DNA of 60,014 nucleotides from an uncultured Bacteroidia bacterium (GCA_902791165.1 CADAVB010000003.1:1-60014), one strand, 5' to 3'. Positions 23,740 to 32,841 are shown, numbered from the stretch's first letter. A program made the numbers and translations. The notes: generated by a model from the letters alone, not told the origin.

Positions 23740-24096
23740 TTACGGCAAAAAAGCGTCTTCGATATGGTCGATGATGGGCGTACCATCATTAACCACGATG
23801 GAAATAATATCGAAACGGGTATCAATATCCATTTTTTTCTGGAAAAGATAGGCATTGGCGGCATAAATCAATAGCCGTTGTTTTTGCTTGTTTACAGCAA
23901 GGTCAGGCTCGCCGTAGAAGTTGCTTTTGCGGGTTTTCACCTCCACAATGACCAGCTCCTTGCCGTCTTTCGCGATGATGTCTATTTCCTTGTGACGGTT
24001 CCGCCAATTTCGTTCGAGGATTTCATAGCCCTTCTCTATCAAATAGTTAACGGCAATTTCCTCGCCTTGTTTTCCGAAATCAATATGTTCAGCCAT
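23740..24096 (-). CDS. YraN family (UPF0102) endonuclease-like protein
   Basis: 118 residues. The protein carries the small restriction-endonuclease-like fold signature: GKQGEEIAVNYL (about 7-18), RNRHKEIDIIAKDGKELVIVEVKTR split over about 33-57 (Glu, Asp and the ELVIVEVK catalytic pattern), then AVNKQKQRLL. YraN proteins resemble Holliday-junction resolvases and are widespread, but their substrate is not settled. It starts 2 nt after the stop of the large dikinase-like gene, so the two are coupled. Confidence 0.9.
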   Translation of the reverse strand: MAEHIDFGKQGEEIAVNYLIEKGYEILERNWRNRHKEIDIIAKDGKELVIVEVKTRKSNFYGEPDLAVNKQKQRLLIYAANAYLFQKKMDIDTRFDIISIVVNDGTPIIDHIEDAFLP

Positions 24097-24098
24097 AA

Positions 24099-27000
24099 CT
24101 AATAATTGTATCCTTTACCCATTTTCATTTTTTCAGTCTGATAATGACCAAGATAAACAAGGCCAAGATTGCCATCGATGGCGATTTTGTCGCCCATTTG
24201 GAGCTGGTGTCCGTTCAGTTCGCCGCAATGCTTCTCGTCATAGACTTGCAACTCGATGCAACTCACCACGCAGACCTTACCGAGGCGCACCGCCGTCACT
24301 GCCGCATGGGAAGTAGCGCCGCCTCGAGCGGTCAAAAGGCCGTCGCAATCGAAAATCATGCCGATGTCGTCGGGGACGGTGTCGGGGCGCACAAGGATGA
24401 CTTTGTCGTCGGGATGTTGCTCGCGCAAGGTCTTGATATCCTGTTCGCTGAAGGCTACCAAACCGTTCAACGCACCACCTCCGATGCCCATGCCGCGCCC
24501 GATTTGTTTCATCTCGTCAGGGGCTTGCACGAAGGCGTTCACCTCGTTCTCCAACTTTAGGTCTTGGTCGCGGATTTGCAAGATGTGGAAATCCTCGGGG
24601 CGGTCTGACTCGAAGGTAAACTCCATCTCCTGTGCGCTGTAACCAAGGTCTTCGGTGAGCGTTTTTGCAATGGAATAAATTTTCTTATATATCTCAGGCA
24701 GAGCGGTTTGCATCGATGGTCCTTCAAGGTTGGCCGCCTTGCGCTGCGTTTCTCCAATCGGCAAGGGCTTGACCAAACCGCCGACAATGTCCTCGCCCTG
24801 ACTGCGCACGGTGTAGTCGCCGTAAAGGTGTACGCCCGGACGCTCGCGATGCGGGTTCTGGGTGAAGACCACGCCCGAACCGGAAACCTCGCTCAGATTG
24901 CCAAAAATCATCTGCTGCACGATGACCGCCGTGCCCCAATTCTCGGAAATCCCAAGGTGACGACGATACGCCAAAGCGCGTTGCGAGTTCCACGACTCGA
25001 AGACCATATTCACACACTCGATGATTTGCTTGAAGGGGTCTTGCTCAAATTTAATATCGTGATTTTCAAGAATTTGTTTGTATGCATAGGCCAATTCGCG
25101 CATCTTGGCGGCATCGAACTCGCTCTTTTGCTTCACGCTGTAGCGCGACTTGTAGCGGTTGATTTCCTCGTCGAAAACGTCGCGGTGAATGCCCTTGGCC
25201 ATGCCCCAACTTTGGAGCAAACGGCGGTAGGAATCCCAAGCCGACCACGAATTAACGCCCTCTGTACCAATGGCTTCCACAAGTTCATCGTTCAAGCCGA
25301 CATTGAGAATCGTGTCCATCGCGCCCGGCATGGATATGGCCGTTCCCGAGCGCACCGAAACGAGCAGCGGGGCTTCGGGGTTGCCGAATTTGCGCCCGCT
25401 AATACGCTCCAAATCAGCAATATGCTTGCGAATCATGCCGTGGATTTCCGTGCGCAGTTCAGGGATGGTGTTGATGGTTTCGTTACGGCGGAAAGTCTCG
25501 GTAGTAATGACGAAACCCGGAGGCACCGGCATCCCCATGAGATACAGCGTTTTGAGGTTGTTGGCCTTGTTTCCGATGAAAACTTGGTTGTCCATCTTGG
25601 GCGTTTTTTCCCAAAACGGGCTAACCAGCATCTCGGAGTTGTAGGTCATGATGTCGTTGATGAGTTTCGGGTCGAGGGTGGCTTCCATCGTGCGCAACGA
25701 GTTGAGAATGCGCCCGATGAAGTTGTCCAAAGGCTGCATGAGGAAGGCATCGGAGAGCAAGTCGCGGTGAAATTCCTCGGACTTCTTGCTGATTAAGGCC
25801 GCCGTTTCGCGCTCGTTGAGTTTGCCTTCAGCGTCAAAAAGTTGCGGGATGACGATTTTCAGCGGGTATTCGTACGACTTTAAGAAATATTTGATGATGA
25901 TGCGGCGCACGTCCTCGGCGATGAACTGGAAAATGTTGATATACTGGCCGAAGGAGAAGCTTCGCGAGGTCAGTGAGTAGCGCAACATGTCGAGTTTCGA
26001 GTTGAAACTTTGGTTGGTGATGCCGTCGAGTTCGAGACCGTTTCGGAAGTATTCGAGAATCGTATATATCTGATTCAGTGTGCGTTCCGAGATATATTCG
26101 AGATTGATGCTCTGCACCACCTTTTCCATGAGTTGTGTGGCGACACGCTCCAAACGGAAGGTCAAACCCATGGCCTCAAACTTGTTCTCGCGATAGGTGC
26201 CGTACATCGAAGGAATGCCGATGGCGATGTGCCGCTTGTGGTAGATGTTTTCCCATCCTTCGCTCTGTTCGGGGTTGAAAATCACCGTTTTGAGTTTATC
26301 CATGAAAGCGTAAATCATCGTCAGCGACTGTCCGAAATCCTTGGCCTTATAGACCTTCTCGAACTCGTTGATTTCCTCGTCGGGGATGAAGGGGAAACTG
26401 CGCAGCGAACTGAAAATATTGACCGACTCAAAACTGTATTTCTCTCTGAGATAGGCATATAAGTCGCGGATGTCCATCAGGCGGGCGTGTTCGCGCTGGG
26501 CGATTTCCTTGTCCAATTCCAAGCGGCGAGAAGCGGATTTAATAAGGTTCTCGAAGTCGTCGCGAGAGAGCATCAGCACATCCTCGGGATTGAGGCACGA
26601 GATTTCGCACATCGTCTGCACAAGGTTATGAACATGCACGAACCATGTGCTTTCCTTGTCGATGCTCTCGAAAACGTTGTTCGGCAGGATGGGACGCAAA
26701 GGTTCTAAATCTCCATCGCTCCAGAACTTGAACACATCGAAAGTCAAGGCTATCAGCGTGTTATTACTCTCGGTGTGTACCTGTTTGCGTAGAAAATGCA
26801 CCAATCGGTCTTGACGGCCAGAGATTTCGTCCATGTTGGTCGTCACGTTGCGGATTTCGCCCTCGGCGCCAATTTCGTTGAAATAGACGGGGAAAATGCG
26901 CGTAAGTTGCTTCACCTTTTTATAATAAGGCGTGATGTTGGAGTTGAGCACCTTGGTGATTTCGCGCTGGAAGAGGTCGGTGTCGCTAAGGAAAATGCCG

Positions 27001-28241
27001 CCCAGTTTGAGGTTCACAATCAAGGCGGAAAGCAGTTTGTCCATCGGCGTAGTGGCGTGTTCGATGAGTTCGAGCCACACGCGGATGTTCTTGATATGGT
27101 TCTCATCCACAGAGAGTTGCCAGTCCTCGCCGACAAACACGTTGCCCGGCGTGACGAACCCGAAAGCGATGAGTTTCTTCTCGAAATAATTGACGATTTC
27201 CTTCATCTCAGTTTGGTCCACATCGATGATTTTCAGGCCCAAGGTGAGTTGGAAATCGAGGACAGCGGACATGTAGTCGCCGCGCAGTTCCTCGGCGAGG
27301 TCGAAAATCGTGTCGATGAAGGGAATTAGGTCGTCTTGCGGCATCTCGTCGATGGCGTTGCGCATCATGCGGTCCATGTTCCAGATGAGGCGCTCGCGCT
27401 GGTTCTCCATGCCTGGCAGATGGAGAAGGAAAAAGACATAATGGAACTGAGTAATGAAATGCGGGAACACCTTCGCCGACTCGGTGAAACGTTTCGCAAC
27501 CTGCTCGAAATGAGGTAAATCAGTCAGTTTTTCCCAAGTATCGGCAGCGGCTAAGTCAGCATTCAAATGGTCAAAACAAGGCTTCCCGATTTCGTCGCAA
27601 ACGGTATGGATTTCCTCCTCTGTGAGCAATTGTCGCTTGCTCTCCACCCATTTTTCCACCTGCGAGGTCGATTGCCAATAGCGGTAGTTTTCCTGAAGCA
27701 TCATTCGAAGCAAGTCACAGGCCGAAGCCTTGAAACGCTCGTCGGAGGCCACTTTGTCCAAATAACGTCCAGCGTGTTTTGTAGCCAAAATGTAAACATC
27801 TTTATTGGCTTCAAATGAATCATTTAAGATATTGAAAACCAGCAAAATAAGTTCGCTATGTTTTGGCGATTCGGAAATGATCTTATTGGCAAACTCCATC
27901 AGTGTGATGATGATGTTGAGCCGTAATTTGGCCGGCACTTCGGGTTTCAGGAGGCTGTGCATCATCTCCAAGGGGATGTGCAGCGCGTCGGCGGGGATGT
28001 CGTCGCGGGTGTAGAACCAGAAGTCGTCCATGAGCATCTTGCGCAGTTCCTCGGTCACGAAGGTGTGGTTCGAGAGCGGGTGATGGTACTCAGTGATACA
28101 CTCCTTGGCGCGTTTGTTGATGCCGAAGTATTTGGCTGACAGGTCAATAAACTGCTGGTGGTCTTCAGGGATGAAGATATCTTTGTATCTGGTTTGCTCC
28201 AGATTGGCCTCAAGGGCTTGTGATTTGAAGGTTTCAGACAT
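24099..28241 (-). CDS. Large PPDK/PEP-synthase-like dikinase with a novel N-terminal region
   Basis: 1380 residues from the ATG at 28241. Twenty-six in-frame upstream codons cover the promoter and are rejected. Residues 1 to about 880 form a long, mostly helical region with no motif I can name. Residues about 883-1240 are the ATP-grasp-like PPDK N-domain (FIGNKANNLKTLYLMGMPVP; SVRSGTAISMPGAMDTILNV at about 962-981). Residues about 1245-1370 are the swivelling phosphohistidine domain, with the signature GGATSHAAV and the catalytic His at about 1312. The PEP/pyruvate TIM barrel of true PPDK is absent, because the chain ends about 70 residues after the His. So ATP could charge the His, but the acceptor is unknown, as in glucan water dikinases and rifampicin phosphotransferases. 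Co-transcribed with yraN. Confidence 0.88.
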   Translation of the reverse strand: MSETFKSQALEANLEQTRYKDIFIPEDHQQFIDLSAKYFGINKRAKECITEYHHPLSNHTFVTEELRKMLMDDFWFYTRDDIPADALHIPLEMMHSLLKPEVPAKLRLNIIITLMEFANKIISESPKHSELILLVFNILNDSFEANKDVYILATKHAGRYLDKVASDERFKASACDLLRMMLQENYRYWQSTSQVEKWVESKRQLLTEEEIHTVCDEIGKPCFDHLNADLAAADTWEKLTDLPHFEQVAKRFTESAKVFPHFITQFHYVFFLLHLPGMENQRERLIWNMDRMMRNAIDEMPQDDLIPFIDTIFDLAEELRGDYMSAVLDFQLTLGLKIIDVDQTEMKEIVNYFEKKLIAFGFVTPGNVFVGEDWQLSVDENHIKNIRVWLELIEHATTPMDKLLSALIVNLKLGGIFLSDTDLFQREITKVLNSNITPYYKKVKQLTRIFPVYFNEIGAEGEIRNVTTNMDEISGRQDRLVHFLRKQVHTESNNTLIALTFDVFKFWSDGDLEPLRPILPNNVFESIDKESTWFVHVHNLVQTMCEISCLNPEDVLMLSRDDFENLIKSASRRLELDKEIAQREHARLMDIRDLYAYLREKYSFESVNIFSSLRSFPFIPDEEINEFEKVYKAKDFGQSLTMIYAFMDKLKTVIFNPEQSEGWENIYHKRHIAIGIPSMYGTYRENKFEAMGLTFRLERVATQLMEKVVQSINLEYISERTLNQIYTILEYFRNGLELDGITNQSFNSKLDMLRYSLTSRSFSFGQYINIFQFIAEDVRRIIIKYFLKSYEYPLKIVIPQLFDAEGKLNERETAALISKKSEEFHRDLLSDAFLMQPLDNFIGRILNSLRTMEATLDPKLINDIMTYNSEMLVSPFWEKTPKMDNQVFIGNKANNLKTLYLMGMPVPPGFVITTETFRRNETINTIPELRTEIHGMIRKHIADLERISGRKFGNPEAPLLVSVRSGTAISMPGAMDTILNVGLNDELVEAIGTEGVNSWSAWDSYRRLLQSWGMAKGIHRDVFDEEINRYKSRYSVKQKSEFDAAKMRELAYAYKQILENHDIKFEQDPFKQIIECVNMVFESWNSQRALAYRRHLGISENWGTAVIVQQMIFGNLSEVSGSGVVFTQNPHRERPGVHLYGDYTVRSQGEDIVGGLVKPLPIGETQRKAANLEGPSMQTALPEIYKKIYSIAKTLTEDLGYSAQEMEFTFESDRPEDFHILQIRDQDLKLENEVNAFVQAPDEMKQIGRGMGIGGGALNGLVAFSEQDIKTLREQHPDDKVILVRPDTVPDDIGMIFDCDGLLTARGGATSHAAVTAVRLGKVCVVSCIELQVYDEKHCGELNGHQLQMGDKIAIDGNLGLVYLGHYQTEKMKMGKGYNY

Positions 28242-28274
28242 GATAAAACCTGACGGTATTTTGTTTTGATTTTG

Positions 28275-28282
28275 CAAAAATA
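28275..28282 (-). promoter_or_regulatory. -7 box for the dikinase-like gene
   Basis: TATTTTTG on the minus strand, 34 nt upstream of the ATG at 28241. Confidence 0.55.
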
Positions 28283-28320
28283 CGCATTTTCCAGAAAAAG
28301 GCACTCCGTTTGGAGACATT

Positions 28321-29277
28321 TTAATCCTCTCCCGGCAAAGTGGCTGTCACGGTTATTGGACTGCTCTGCGAGCAAACCACGCCCAGGCCGTTTTGCACGT
28401 TGGAATACACTTGAGTCGGCTCGGTGACTAAGCCCAACAATCCGTCGTCGGTGTATTCATAATTGGAATACGATTTCTGGAATTGGTACAGGTTGTAGTC
28501 CACCTTCGACACCTCCATCACGTAAGAATGGTCATAGTAGGCGTGTGTGTGCAGGCTGACGGAGTATCGCATTCCGTCGAAATACGAGTCGTTGAACATG
28601 TTGTAACCCCATCGCCTCCCTTGATATTCGCTCCCTCCAAACAGGTCATCTATGTGTATGATGTTCATAAAGTCGGCGAACACTGGGTCGCTTGACTCGA
28701 ATCCGACATCGAAGCCATCCTTGAGGTTGAGATTGTAATAATCCTCGCCGATGGGGTCGTCAAGCGTAAGAGCGAAATACACTATGCCGATATCGACTAC
28801 CTGAATTGTATCGAAACTGACGACATTGGGCGGGTAGGGAATGGTGGTTTCGGCCACCGCTACCTCGTCAAACTCGCTTGAACTCACCTCAAAACGGAGC
28901 ACATCACCCTCGCAGAGGATATATTCACCTTCGCAATAATTAAAGGCATAACGCGGGCGTTCATGCGCCACCTCGCCCTCCTCCACACTCCAAGTCCAAT
29001 ATGTTTCCATAATCATAGAATCACGCACATGAAGGGATTCCTTGAAGGCGCCGTTCACATAAAGATTCACATGCACGTCTTTCACACGGAGATCGGCTTC
29101 AGCATTGATATAGAACGAGCTTTTCTCCACGTTCAGTCGGGCAGGCTGGCCCACATGCTGCATGCCATTCACCACCAACATTGGTTCGGGGGCGATGTCG
29201 TCGAACAGAATTACCTTTTCGCAGGCTGTCAGTCCGGCCATTAATATTAGGATTGATAATAATTTGAAATGTTTCAT
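28321..29277 (-). CDS. DUF4249 lipoprotein, partner of a TonB-dependent receptor
   Basis: 318 residues. A lipoprotein signal ends in LTAC (Cys about 19). The mature part starts with the DUF4249 pattern (FDDIAPEPMLVVNGMQHVGQ, then VKDVHVNLYVNGAF), a beta-rich domain typical of Bacteroidota surface lipoproteins that pair with receptors. The C-terminal ~90 residues, with YNLYQFQKSYSNYEY, are also characteristic. It lies 4 nt downstream of the receptor gene, so the two form a unit in the manner of SusC/SusD-like pairs. The imported substrate is unknown. It probably caps or helps the receptor at the cell surface. Confidence 0.85.
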   Translation of the reverse strand: MKHFKLLSILILMAGLTACEKVILFDDIAPEPMLVVNGMQHVGQPARLNVEKSSFYINAEADLRVKDVHVNLYVNGAFKESLHVRDSMIMETYWTWSVEEGEVAHERPRYAFNYCEGEYILCEGDVLRFEVSSSEFDEVAVAETTIPYPPNVVSFDTIQVVDIGIVYFALTLDDPIGEDYYNLNLKDGFDVGFESSDPVFADFMNIIHIDDLFGGSEYQGRRWGYNMFNDSYFDGMRYSVSLHTHAYYDHSYVMEVSKVDYNLYQFQKSYSNYEYTDDGLLGLVTEPTQVYSNVQNGLGVVCSQSSPITVTATLPGED

Positions 29278-29281
29278 AATG

Positions 29282-31777
29282 TTACCATTTGTATTGCCAA
29301 CTCAAGGTCGGGATGATGGGAAATATGCAAATCTGACGCAGGCTCTTCCTATAATGGGTTGCTCCAGTAGAAGGATCGTACACTCCAACATCGCGTGGAT
29401 ACACGACAAAGGGATTGTTGTGGCACAAAACGTTGTAGATATTGATGCTGAAGATGCGCTCGCAATGCTTTTTCTGCTTGTGGAAGTTGGCCACCAAGTC
29501 GAGCCTTTGATAGCTGTTGAAACGGTAGTTGTTGCGGCTCTCTATGTGGTTGATAGTGGTGGGTTGTCCTTGATAATAACCGAAATATGGACTGCTGTAC
29601 AAATCCACTCCATGATACCCTTGCAGCGGAAGTGTTGCGCAGTTTCCGGAGCTGTAAATCCATGTTGCGCCCACATCGATGCGCTTGTTGAACTCATACA
29701 TCAGAACAATGTTCAGGTCGTGCCTTCGGTCGTATTTGGCGGGAAACACCTTGCCGAAGTTCAGCTCCTGCCCGGGACGGTCGAAAAGGCGGTTGGTGTG
29801 CGACCAAGTGTAGCCTACCCATCCCGTGAATTTGCCTACTTGCTTTTGTGCAAACAGCTCGATGCCATACGACCAGCCGTCGCCCATCACCACCTTGTCT
29901 TGCCAATCGGTTTGGTCGAGCGAGAAGAACGAGGCTCCGTCCTTGTATTCCATCACATTGTTCATCTTCTTGTAATAGCCTTCCACCGAGAACTCGAAGC
30001 CTTTCCAGTCGTAGAAGGCACCCACGGCCACCTGATGGGCGTTCATCGGCACGATGTTGCCCGTCACTGGCACCCAAAGGTCGGTGGGCAGACTGATGGC
30101 GTTGCTCGAAAGCAGGTGGATATACTGGCTCATGTAGGCGTAGCCAGCTTTCAATGAGAAGTTCTCCGTCACCAAAGCCCTCGCGCTCAGTCGGGGCTGG
30201 AGGCTGTGGTAGGTCATCTTATCAACGGTGAAGGTGGAGTAATGCAGTCCGGCGTTCAGCTTGAAGAAATTGCTGATGTCCCAATTGTCTTCGATGTACA
30301 AGTCCGTTTCCAATGCTCTGATGCGGGCATCGTCGGTCACGCTGTCGAAGACAAAGCCCGTCTGCTGGTTTTCGGTTTCTTTCAGATGAATGGCCGTGGT
30401 TGTCGGGCTGTAGGTGTGGTGCGTGAGGTTGGCTCCAAACTTCACGTCGTGGTTTTCGAAAGGCTTGTAGTCGAAGTCGGCTTTGGCGCTGATGTCGTAG
30501 ATGCCCGAATGCACGCCCAAGTCCATGCTTTCCGTATAGCTCGACTGGGGACGAATGGATTCGGTCGAATAGCCGGCGCCCATCGAATGGCGGTATTGGG
30601 TGTAGGCTCCCGTGACATTCATGAAGAGGTTGGGCTGAATCACGTGGTTCCATCGCAAGGCCGCGATGCGATTGCCCCATTTCCAGTCAAGGTTCAGTTT
30701 CTCCAAGTCACTGCTCGTACCGTAATCAGTTTCATATTCACCCTTGTATTTCATTCGGGCATACACCTTGTCGTCGCCCGAATAGATGCTGAGGAAAAGG
30801 CGGTCCTTGTCGGAGAATTTGTGGTTCAACTTCAGGTTGAAGTCGTAAAAATAGTAGCCCGCCCAAGCGGAGTTTTTCCCTGTTGCGGTTTCCAGTTTCA
30901 CCAAATAGTTGGCCAAGGGCGCGGTAATCAGGTCGTAATAGGTGCGCCTGAAAGAAAGGTTGAACGAGGTCTTTCCTTTGACGATAGGTCCTTCGACGTT
31001 CACCTTCGAGGCAATCAGGCCCAAACTAAGGTTGGCGTGGTACTCGTGCATGTCGCCGTCCTTCATGTGCACATCCACCACCGACGAGAGGCGTCCTCCA
31101 AAACGCGCCGGGAAGTTGCCTTTGTATAAGGTGACATTTTTGATGGCGTCTGAATTGAAGGCCGAGAAAAAACCCGCCGCATGGTTTACGTTATAGAGCG
31201 GAACGCCATCCAACAGAATCAAGTTTTCGTCAGGGCCGCCACCGCGCACATACATTCCCGCCGAACCTTCAGTGCCGCTTTGCACACCGGGCAACAGTTG
31301 CAGTGCCTTGATGACGTCAGTTTCGCCGAATAGGGCTGGCACCTTCTTCAGCTGCGTCACGGGCAGCTCGATAGTGCTCATTTGGGCGCCTTTCACGTTG
31401 TTTTCCATCGCTCTTGCAGTCACGGTCACCTCGTCCAACTGGTTCGACTGCGACAAAGCAATGTTTATGATTGTGTCGTTTTTCAGGTTGAAAACCGCCT
31501 CGTAAGGCGCAAAGCCAACAAACGAAGCTTTCATCTTCACCTGTCCTTCGCCCAGTTTCAGGGTATAATACCCGAAATTGTTGGTCACAGTCCCCTTCAT
31601 GGTGGATGCTTCATATACCGACGCACCTATGAGCGTTTCTTGGCTTTTGCCGTCGGTAACATAACCGCTAATAGTATGCGATTTTGAGGGATTTTGCGCC
31701 ATCGCCACGCCCAAAGGCAAAAACAGCGACAGCAGCCATAAAAACAAAACCTTGGATTGATGAGAAATCTTCCACAT
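29282..31777 (-). CDS. TonB-dependent receptor with carboxypeptidase-regulatory-like domain
   Basis: 831 residues. A signal peptide is followed by a CarboxypepD_reg-like domain (about 33-115: SGYVTDGKSQETLIGASVYE), a plug (about 115-250) with the conserved MYVRGGGPDENLILLDG and ARFGGRLSSVVDV motifs, and a 22-strand barrel to the end, which closes on ...FPIIPTLSWQYKW. This is an outer-membrane active-transport receptor powered by TonB-ExbBD. The plug wording is that of the family usually paired with DUF4249 rather than SusD. The ligand cannot be predicted. No riboswitch was seen in its leader (31778-31941). It is first in the operon with the DUF4249 gene. Confidence 0.93.
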   Translation of the reverse strand: MWKISHQSKVLFLWLLSLFLPLGVAMAQNPSKSHTISGYVTDGKSQETLIGASVYEASTMKGTVTNNFGYYTLKLGEGQVKMKASFVGFAPYEAVFNLKNDTIINIALSQSNQLDEVTVTARAMENNVKGAQMSTIELPVTQLKKVPALFGETDVIKALQLLPGVQSGTEGSAGMYVRGGGPDENLILLDGVPLYNVNHAAGFFSAFNSDAIKNVTLYKGNFPARFGGRLSSVVDVHMKDGDMHEYHANLSLGLIASKVNVEGPIVKGKTSFNLSFRRTYYDLITAPLANYLVKLETATGKNSAWAGYYFYDFNLKLNHKFSDKDRLFLSIYSGDDKVYARMKYKGEYETDYGTSSDLEKLNLDWKWGNRIAALRWNHVIQPNLFMNVTGAYTQYRHSMGAGYSTESIRPQSSYTESMDLGVHSGIYDISAKADFDYKPFENHDVKFGANLTHHTYSPTTTAIHLKETENQQTGFVFDSVTDDARIRALETDLYIEDNWDISNFFKLNAGLHYSTFTVDKMTYHSLQPRLSARALVTENFSLKAGYAYMSQYIHLLSSNAISLPTDLWVPVTGNIVPMNAHQVAVGAFYDWKGFEFSVEGYYKKMNNVMEYKDGASFFSLDQTDWQDKVVMGDGWSYGIELFAQKQVGKFTGWVGYTWSHTNRLFDRPGQELNFGKVFPAKYDRRHDLNIVLMYEFNKRIDVGATWIYSSGNCATLPLQGYHGVDLYSSPYFGYYQGQPTTINHIESRNNYRFNSYQRLDLVANFHKQKKHCERIFSINIYNVLCHNNPFVVYPRDVGVYDPSTGATHYRKSLRQICIFPIIPTLSWQYKW

Positions 31778-31921
31778 ACACTTTATTTTAATCTATTGGT
31801 ATCGTTCCTCTCCTCAACGGAAAAAGATTTCATTTAGTACAGAGCGGATAGAAAAATGTCGCGGACAGGAGGATAAAACAGGAAATTTTTCAAAAACAGC
31901 GTTTGTTCTTCGAGAAATAGT

Positions 31922-31929
31922 TATTTTTG
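31922..31929 (+). promoter_or_regulatory. -7 box for the DUF3791/DUF3990 module
   Basis: TATTTTTG, 12 nt before the ATG at 31942. It leaves almost no leader and supports that ATG over the TTG at 31927. Confidence 0.55.
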
Positions 31930-31941
31930 CAAAAAAATCCT

Positions 31942-32151
31942 ATGGATGTCATCAGATACATAAATTGCTGCATTGTCGAGTTTGGCCGCAGGTTGGGATT
32001 GGAGCCTAAATGGGCTTGCCGTTACCTTTATCTTCACGGTGGATTGGAATTGTTGGACAAAAACTATCAAGCCGAGCATCTGATGCCCATTGATGACACC
32101 ATCGATGATTTGATTTCATACTGCAAACGCCACGGAGGGACTTTGGAATGA
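31942..32151 (+). CDS. DUF3791 protein, first gene of a three-gene overlapping module
   Basis: 69 residues. The sequence (IRYINCCIVEFGRR, ACRYLYLHGGLELLD, YQAEHLMPIDDTIDDLISYC) fits the small helical DUF3791 family. Such proteins often sit beside DUF3990 genes in Bacteroidota and Firmicutes, and I infer an antitoxin- or immunity-like role. Its last codons overlap the start of the DUF3990 gene by 4 nt (ATGA), so translation is coupled. The preferred start is the ATG at 31942, directly after the promoter box. The alternative TTG adds five residues. Confidence 0.75.
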   Translation: MDVIRYINCCIVEFGRRLGLEPKWACRYLYLHGGLELLDKNYQAEHLMPIDDTIDDLISYCKRHGGTLE

Positions 32152-32612
32152 TACTATTTCATGGCACGAACATTCCGTTTGACAGCATCGACTTGTCAAA
32201 ATGCAAGCCAAACAAGGACTTCGGGAAAGGGTTTTATTTGACTTCCATCGAAAGCCAAGCCATCGAAATGGCCCAGCGTAGATGTAATTTCAACGAAGGA
32301 GGCTCACCAATCGTCCAAAAATACGAATGGGACGAAAACACCCATGACTTGCACGTATTGCTTTTTGATGGCGTCTCTGTGGCATGGGCGGAATTTATCG
32401 TAAAAAATCGAGACAGAAAGCAACAAGGATGCCATGAATACGACCTTGTTATTGGGCCGATTGCCGATGATGGCGTTGTGTATCAAATCAACCGTTACCT
32501 TCAAAACATCATCACCTTAAAGCAATTGGTCAGAGAAATGAAATACAAGAAGTTGAACAACCAATATTGCTTTTGTACCGAAAAGGCAATACAACATTTG
32601 AAGAGATTATGA
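32148..32612 (+). CDS. DUF3990 protein, candidate ADP-ribosyltransferase-like toxin
   Basis: 154 residues, one DUF3990 domain. Conserved stretches are LFHGTN (3-8), DFGKGFYLT (about 24-32) and HEYDLVIGPIADD (about 95-107). The H of FHGT and the Y of GFYLT resemble the H-Y part of the H-Y-E active site in ADP-ribosyltransferase folds, with an acidic residue late in the chain. This likeness is a motif judgement, not shown by structure here. It overlaps both neighbours by 4 nt (ATGA on each side), as expected for toxin-antitoxin operons where stoichiometry matters. If it is a toxin, the two small flanking proteins are candidate antitoxins. Confidence 0.8.
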   Translation: MILFHGTNIPFDSIDLSKCKPNKDFGKGFYLTSIESQAIEMAQRRCNFNEGGSPIVQKYEWDENTHDLHVLLFDGVSVAWAEFIVKNRDRKQQGCHEYDLVIGPIADDGVVYQINRYLQNIITLKQLVREMKYKKLNNQYCFCTEKAIQHLKRL

Positions 32613-32836
32613 ACGAAAACGAGTTTCAATTTGTGATGGATTGTGATGTAGAAGCGTTGGTATCATTCTTACAGGAGGATTACCAATTGCCCTTGTCCGA
32701 GGCTTTTGAAAAGGTGTATAGTTCTAAAACTTTTGAAAAACTGAAAGACAGGAAAACCGGCCTGTATCTGCAAAGTCCAGCATACATCTACGCTTTTTTG
32801 ACAGAAGAACTGCGAGGGCAACATAAAAATGTCTAA
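32609..32836 (+). CDS. Third small protein of the DUF3791/DUF3990 module
   Basis: 75 residues from the ATG at 32609. Fourteen upstream in-frame codons lie inside the DUF3990 gene and are rejected. The protein is helical (DVEALVSFLQEDYQLPLSEAF, then VYSSKTFEKLKD and a TGLYLQSPAYIYAFL tail). The TGLYxQSxxYxY wording recurs in small proteins found next to DUF3791/DUF3990 genes, as far as I recall. Its ATG overlaps the TGA of the DUF3990 gene (ATGA). The function is unknown. An accessory antitoxin or regulator is the simplest reading. Confidence 0.6.
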   Translation: MNENEFQFVMDCDVEALVSFLQEDYQLPLSEAFEKVYSSKTFEKLKDRKTGLYLQSPAYIYAFLTEELRGQHKNV

Positions 32837-32841
32837 CTTTG
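32834..32841 (+). promoter_or_regulatory. -7 box for gap
   Basis: TAACTTTG, overlapping the stop codon of the previous gene and 59 nt before the gap ATG. Confidence 0.5.

Noticed and set aside
24708-25796. 362-codon plus-strand frame antisense to the dikinase-like gene
   Set aside because: Overlaps the conserved ATP-grasp domain of the real gene and has no family resemblance.
31778-31941. Cobalamin-type riboswitch in front of the TonB receptor
   Set aside because: No B12-box wording or long paired leader was found.
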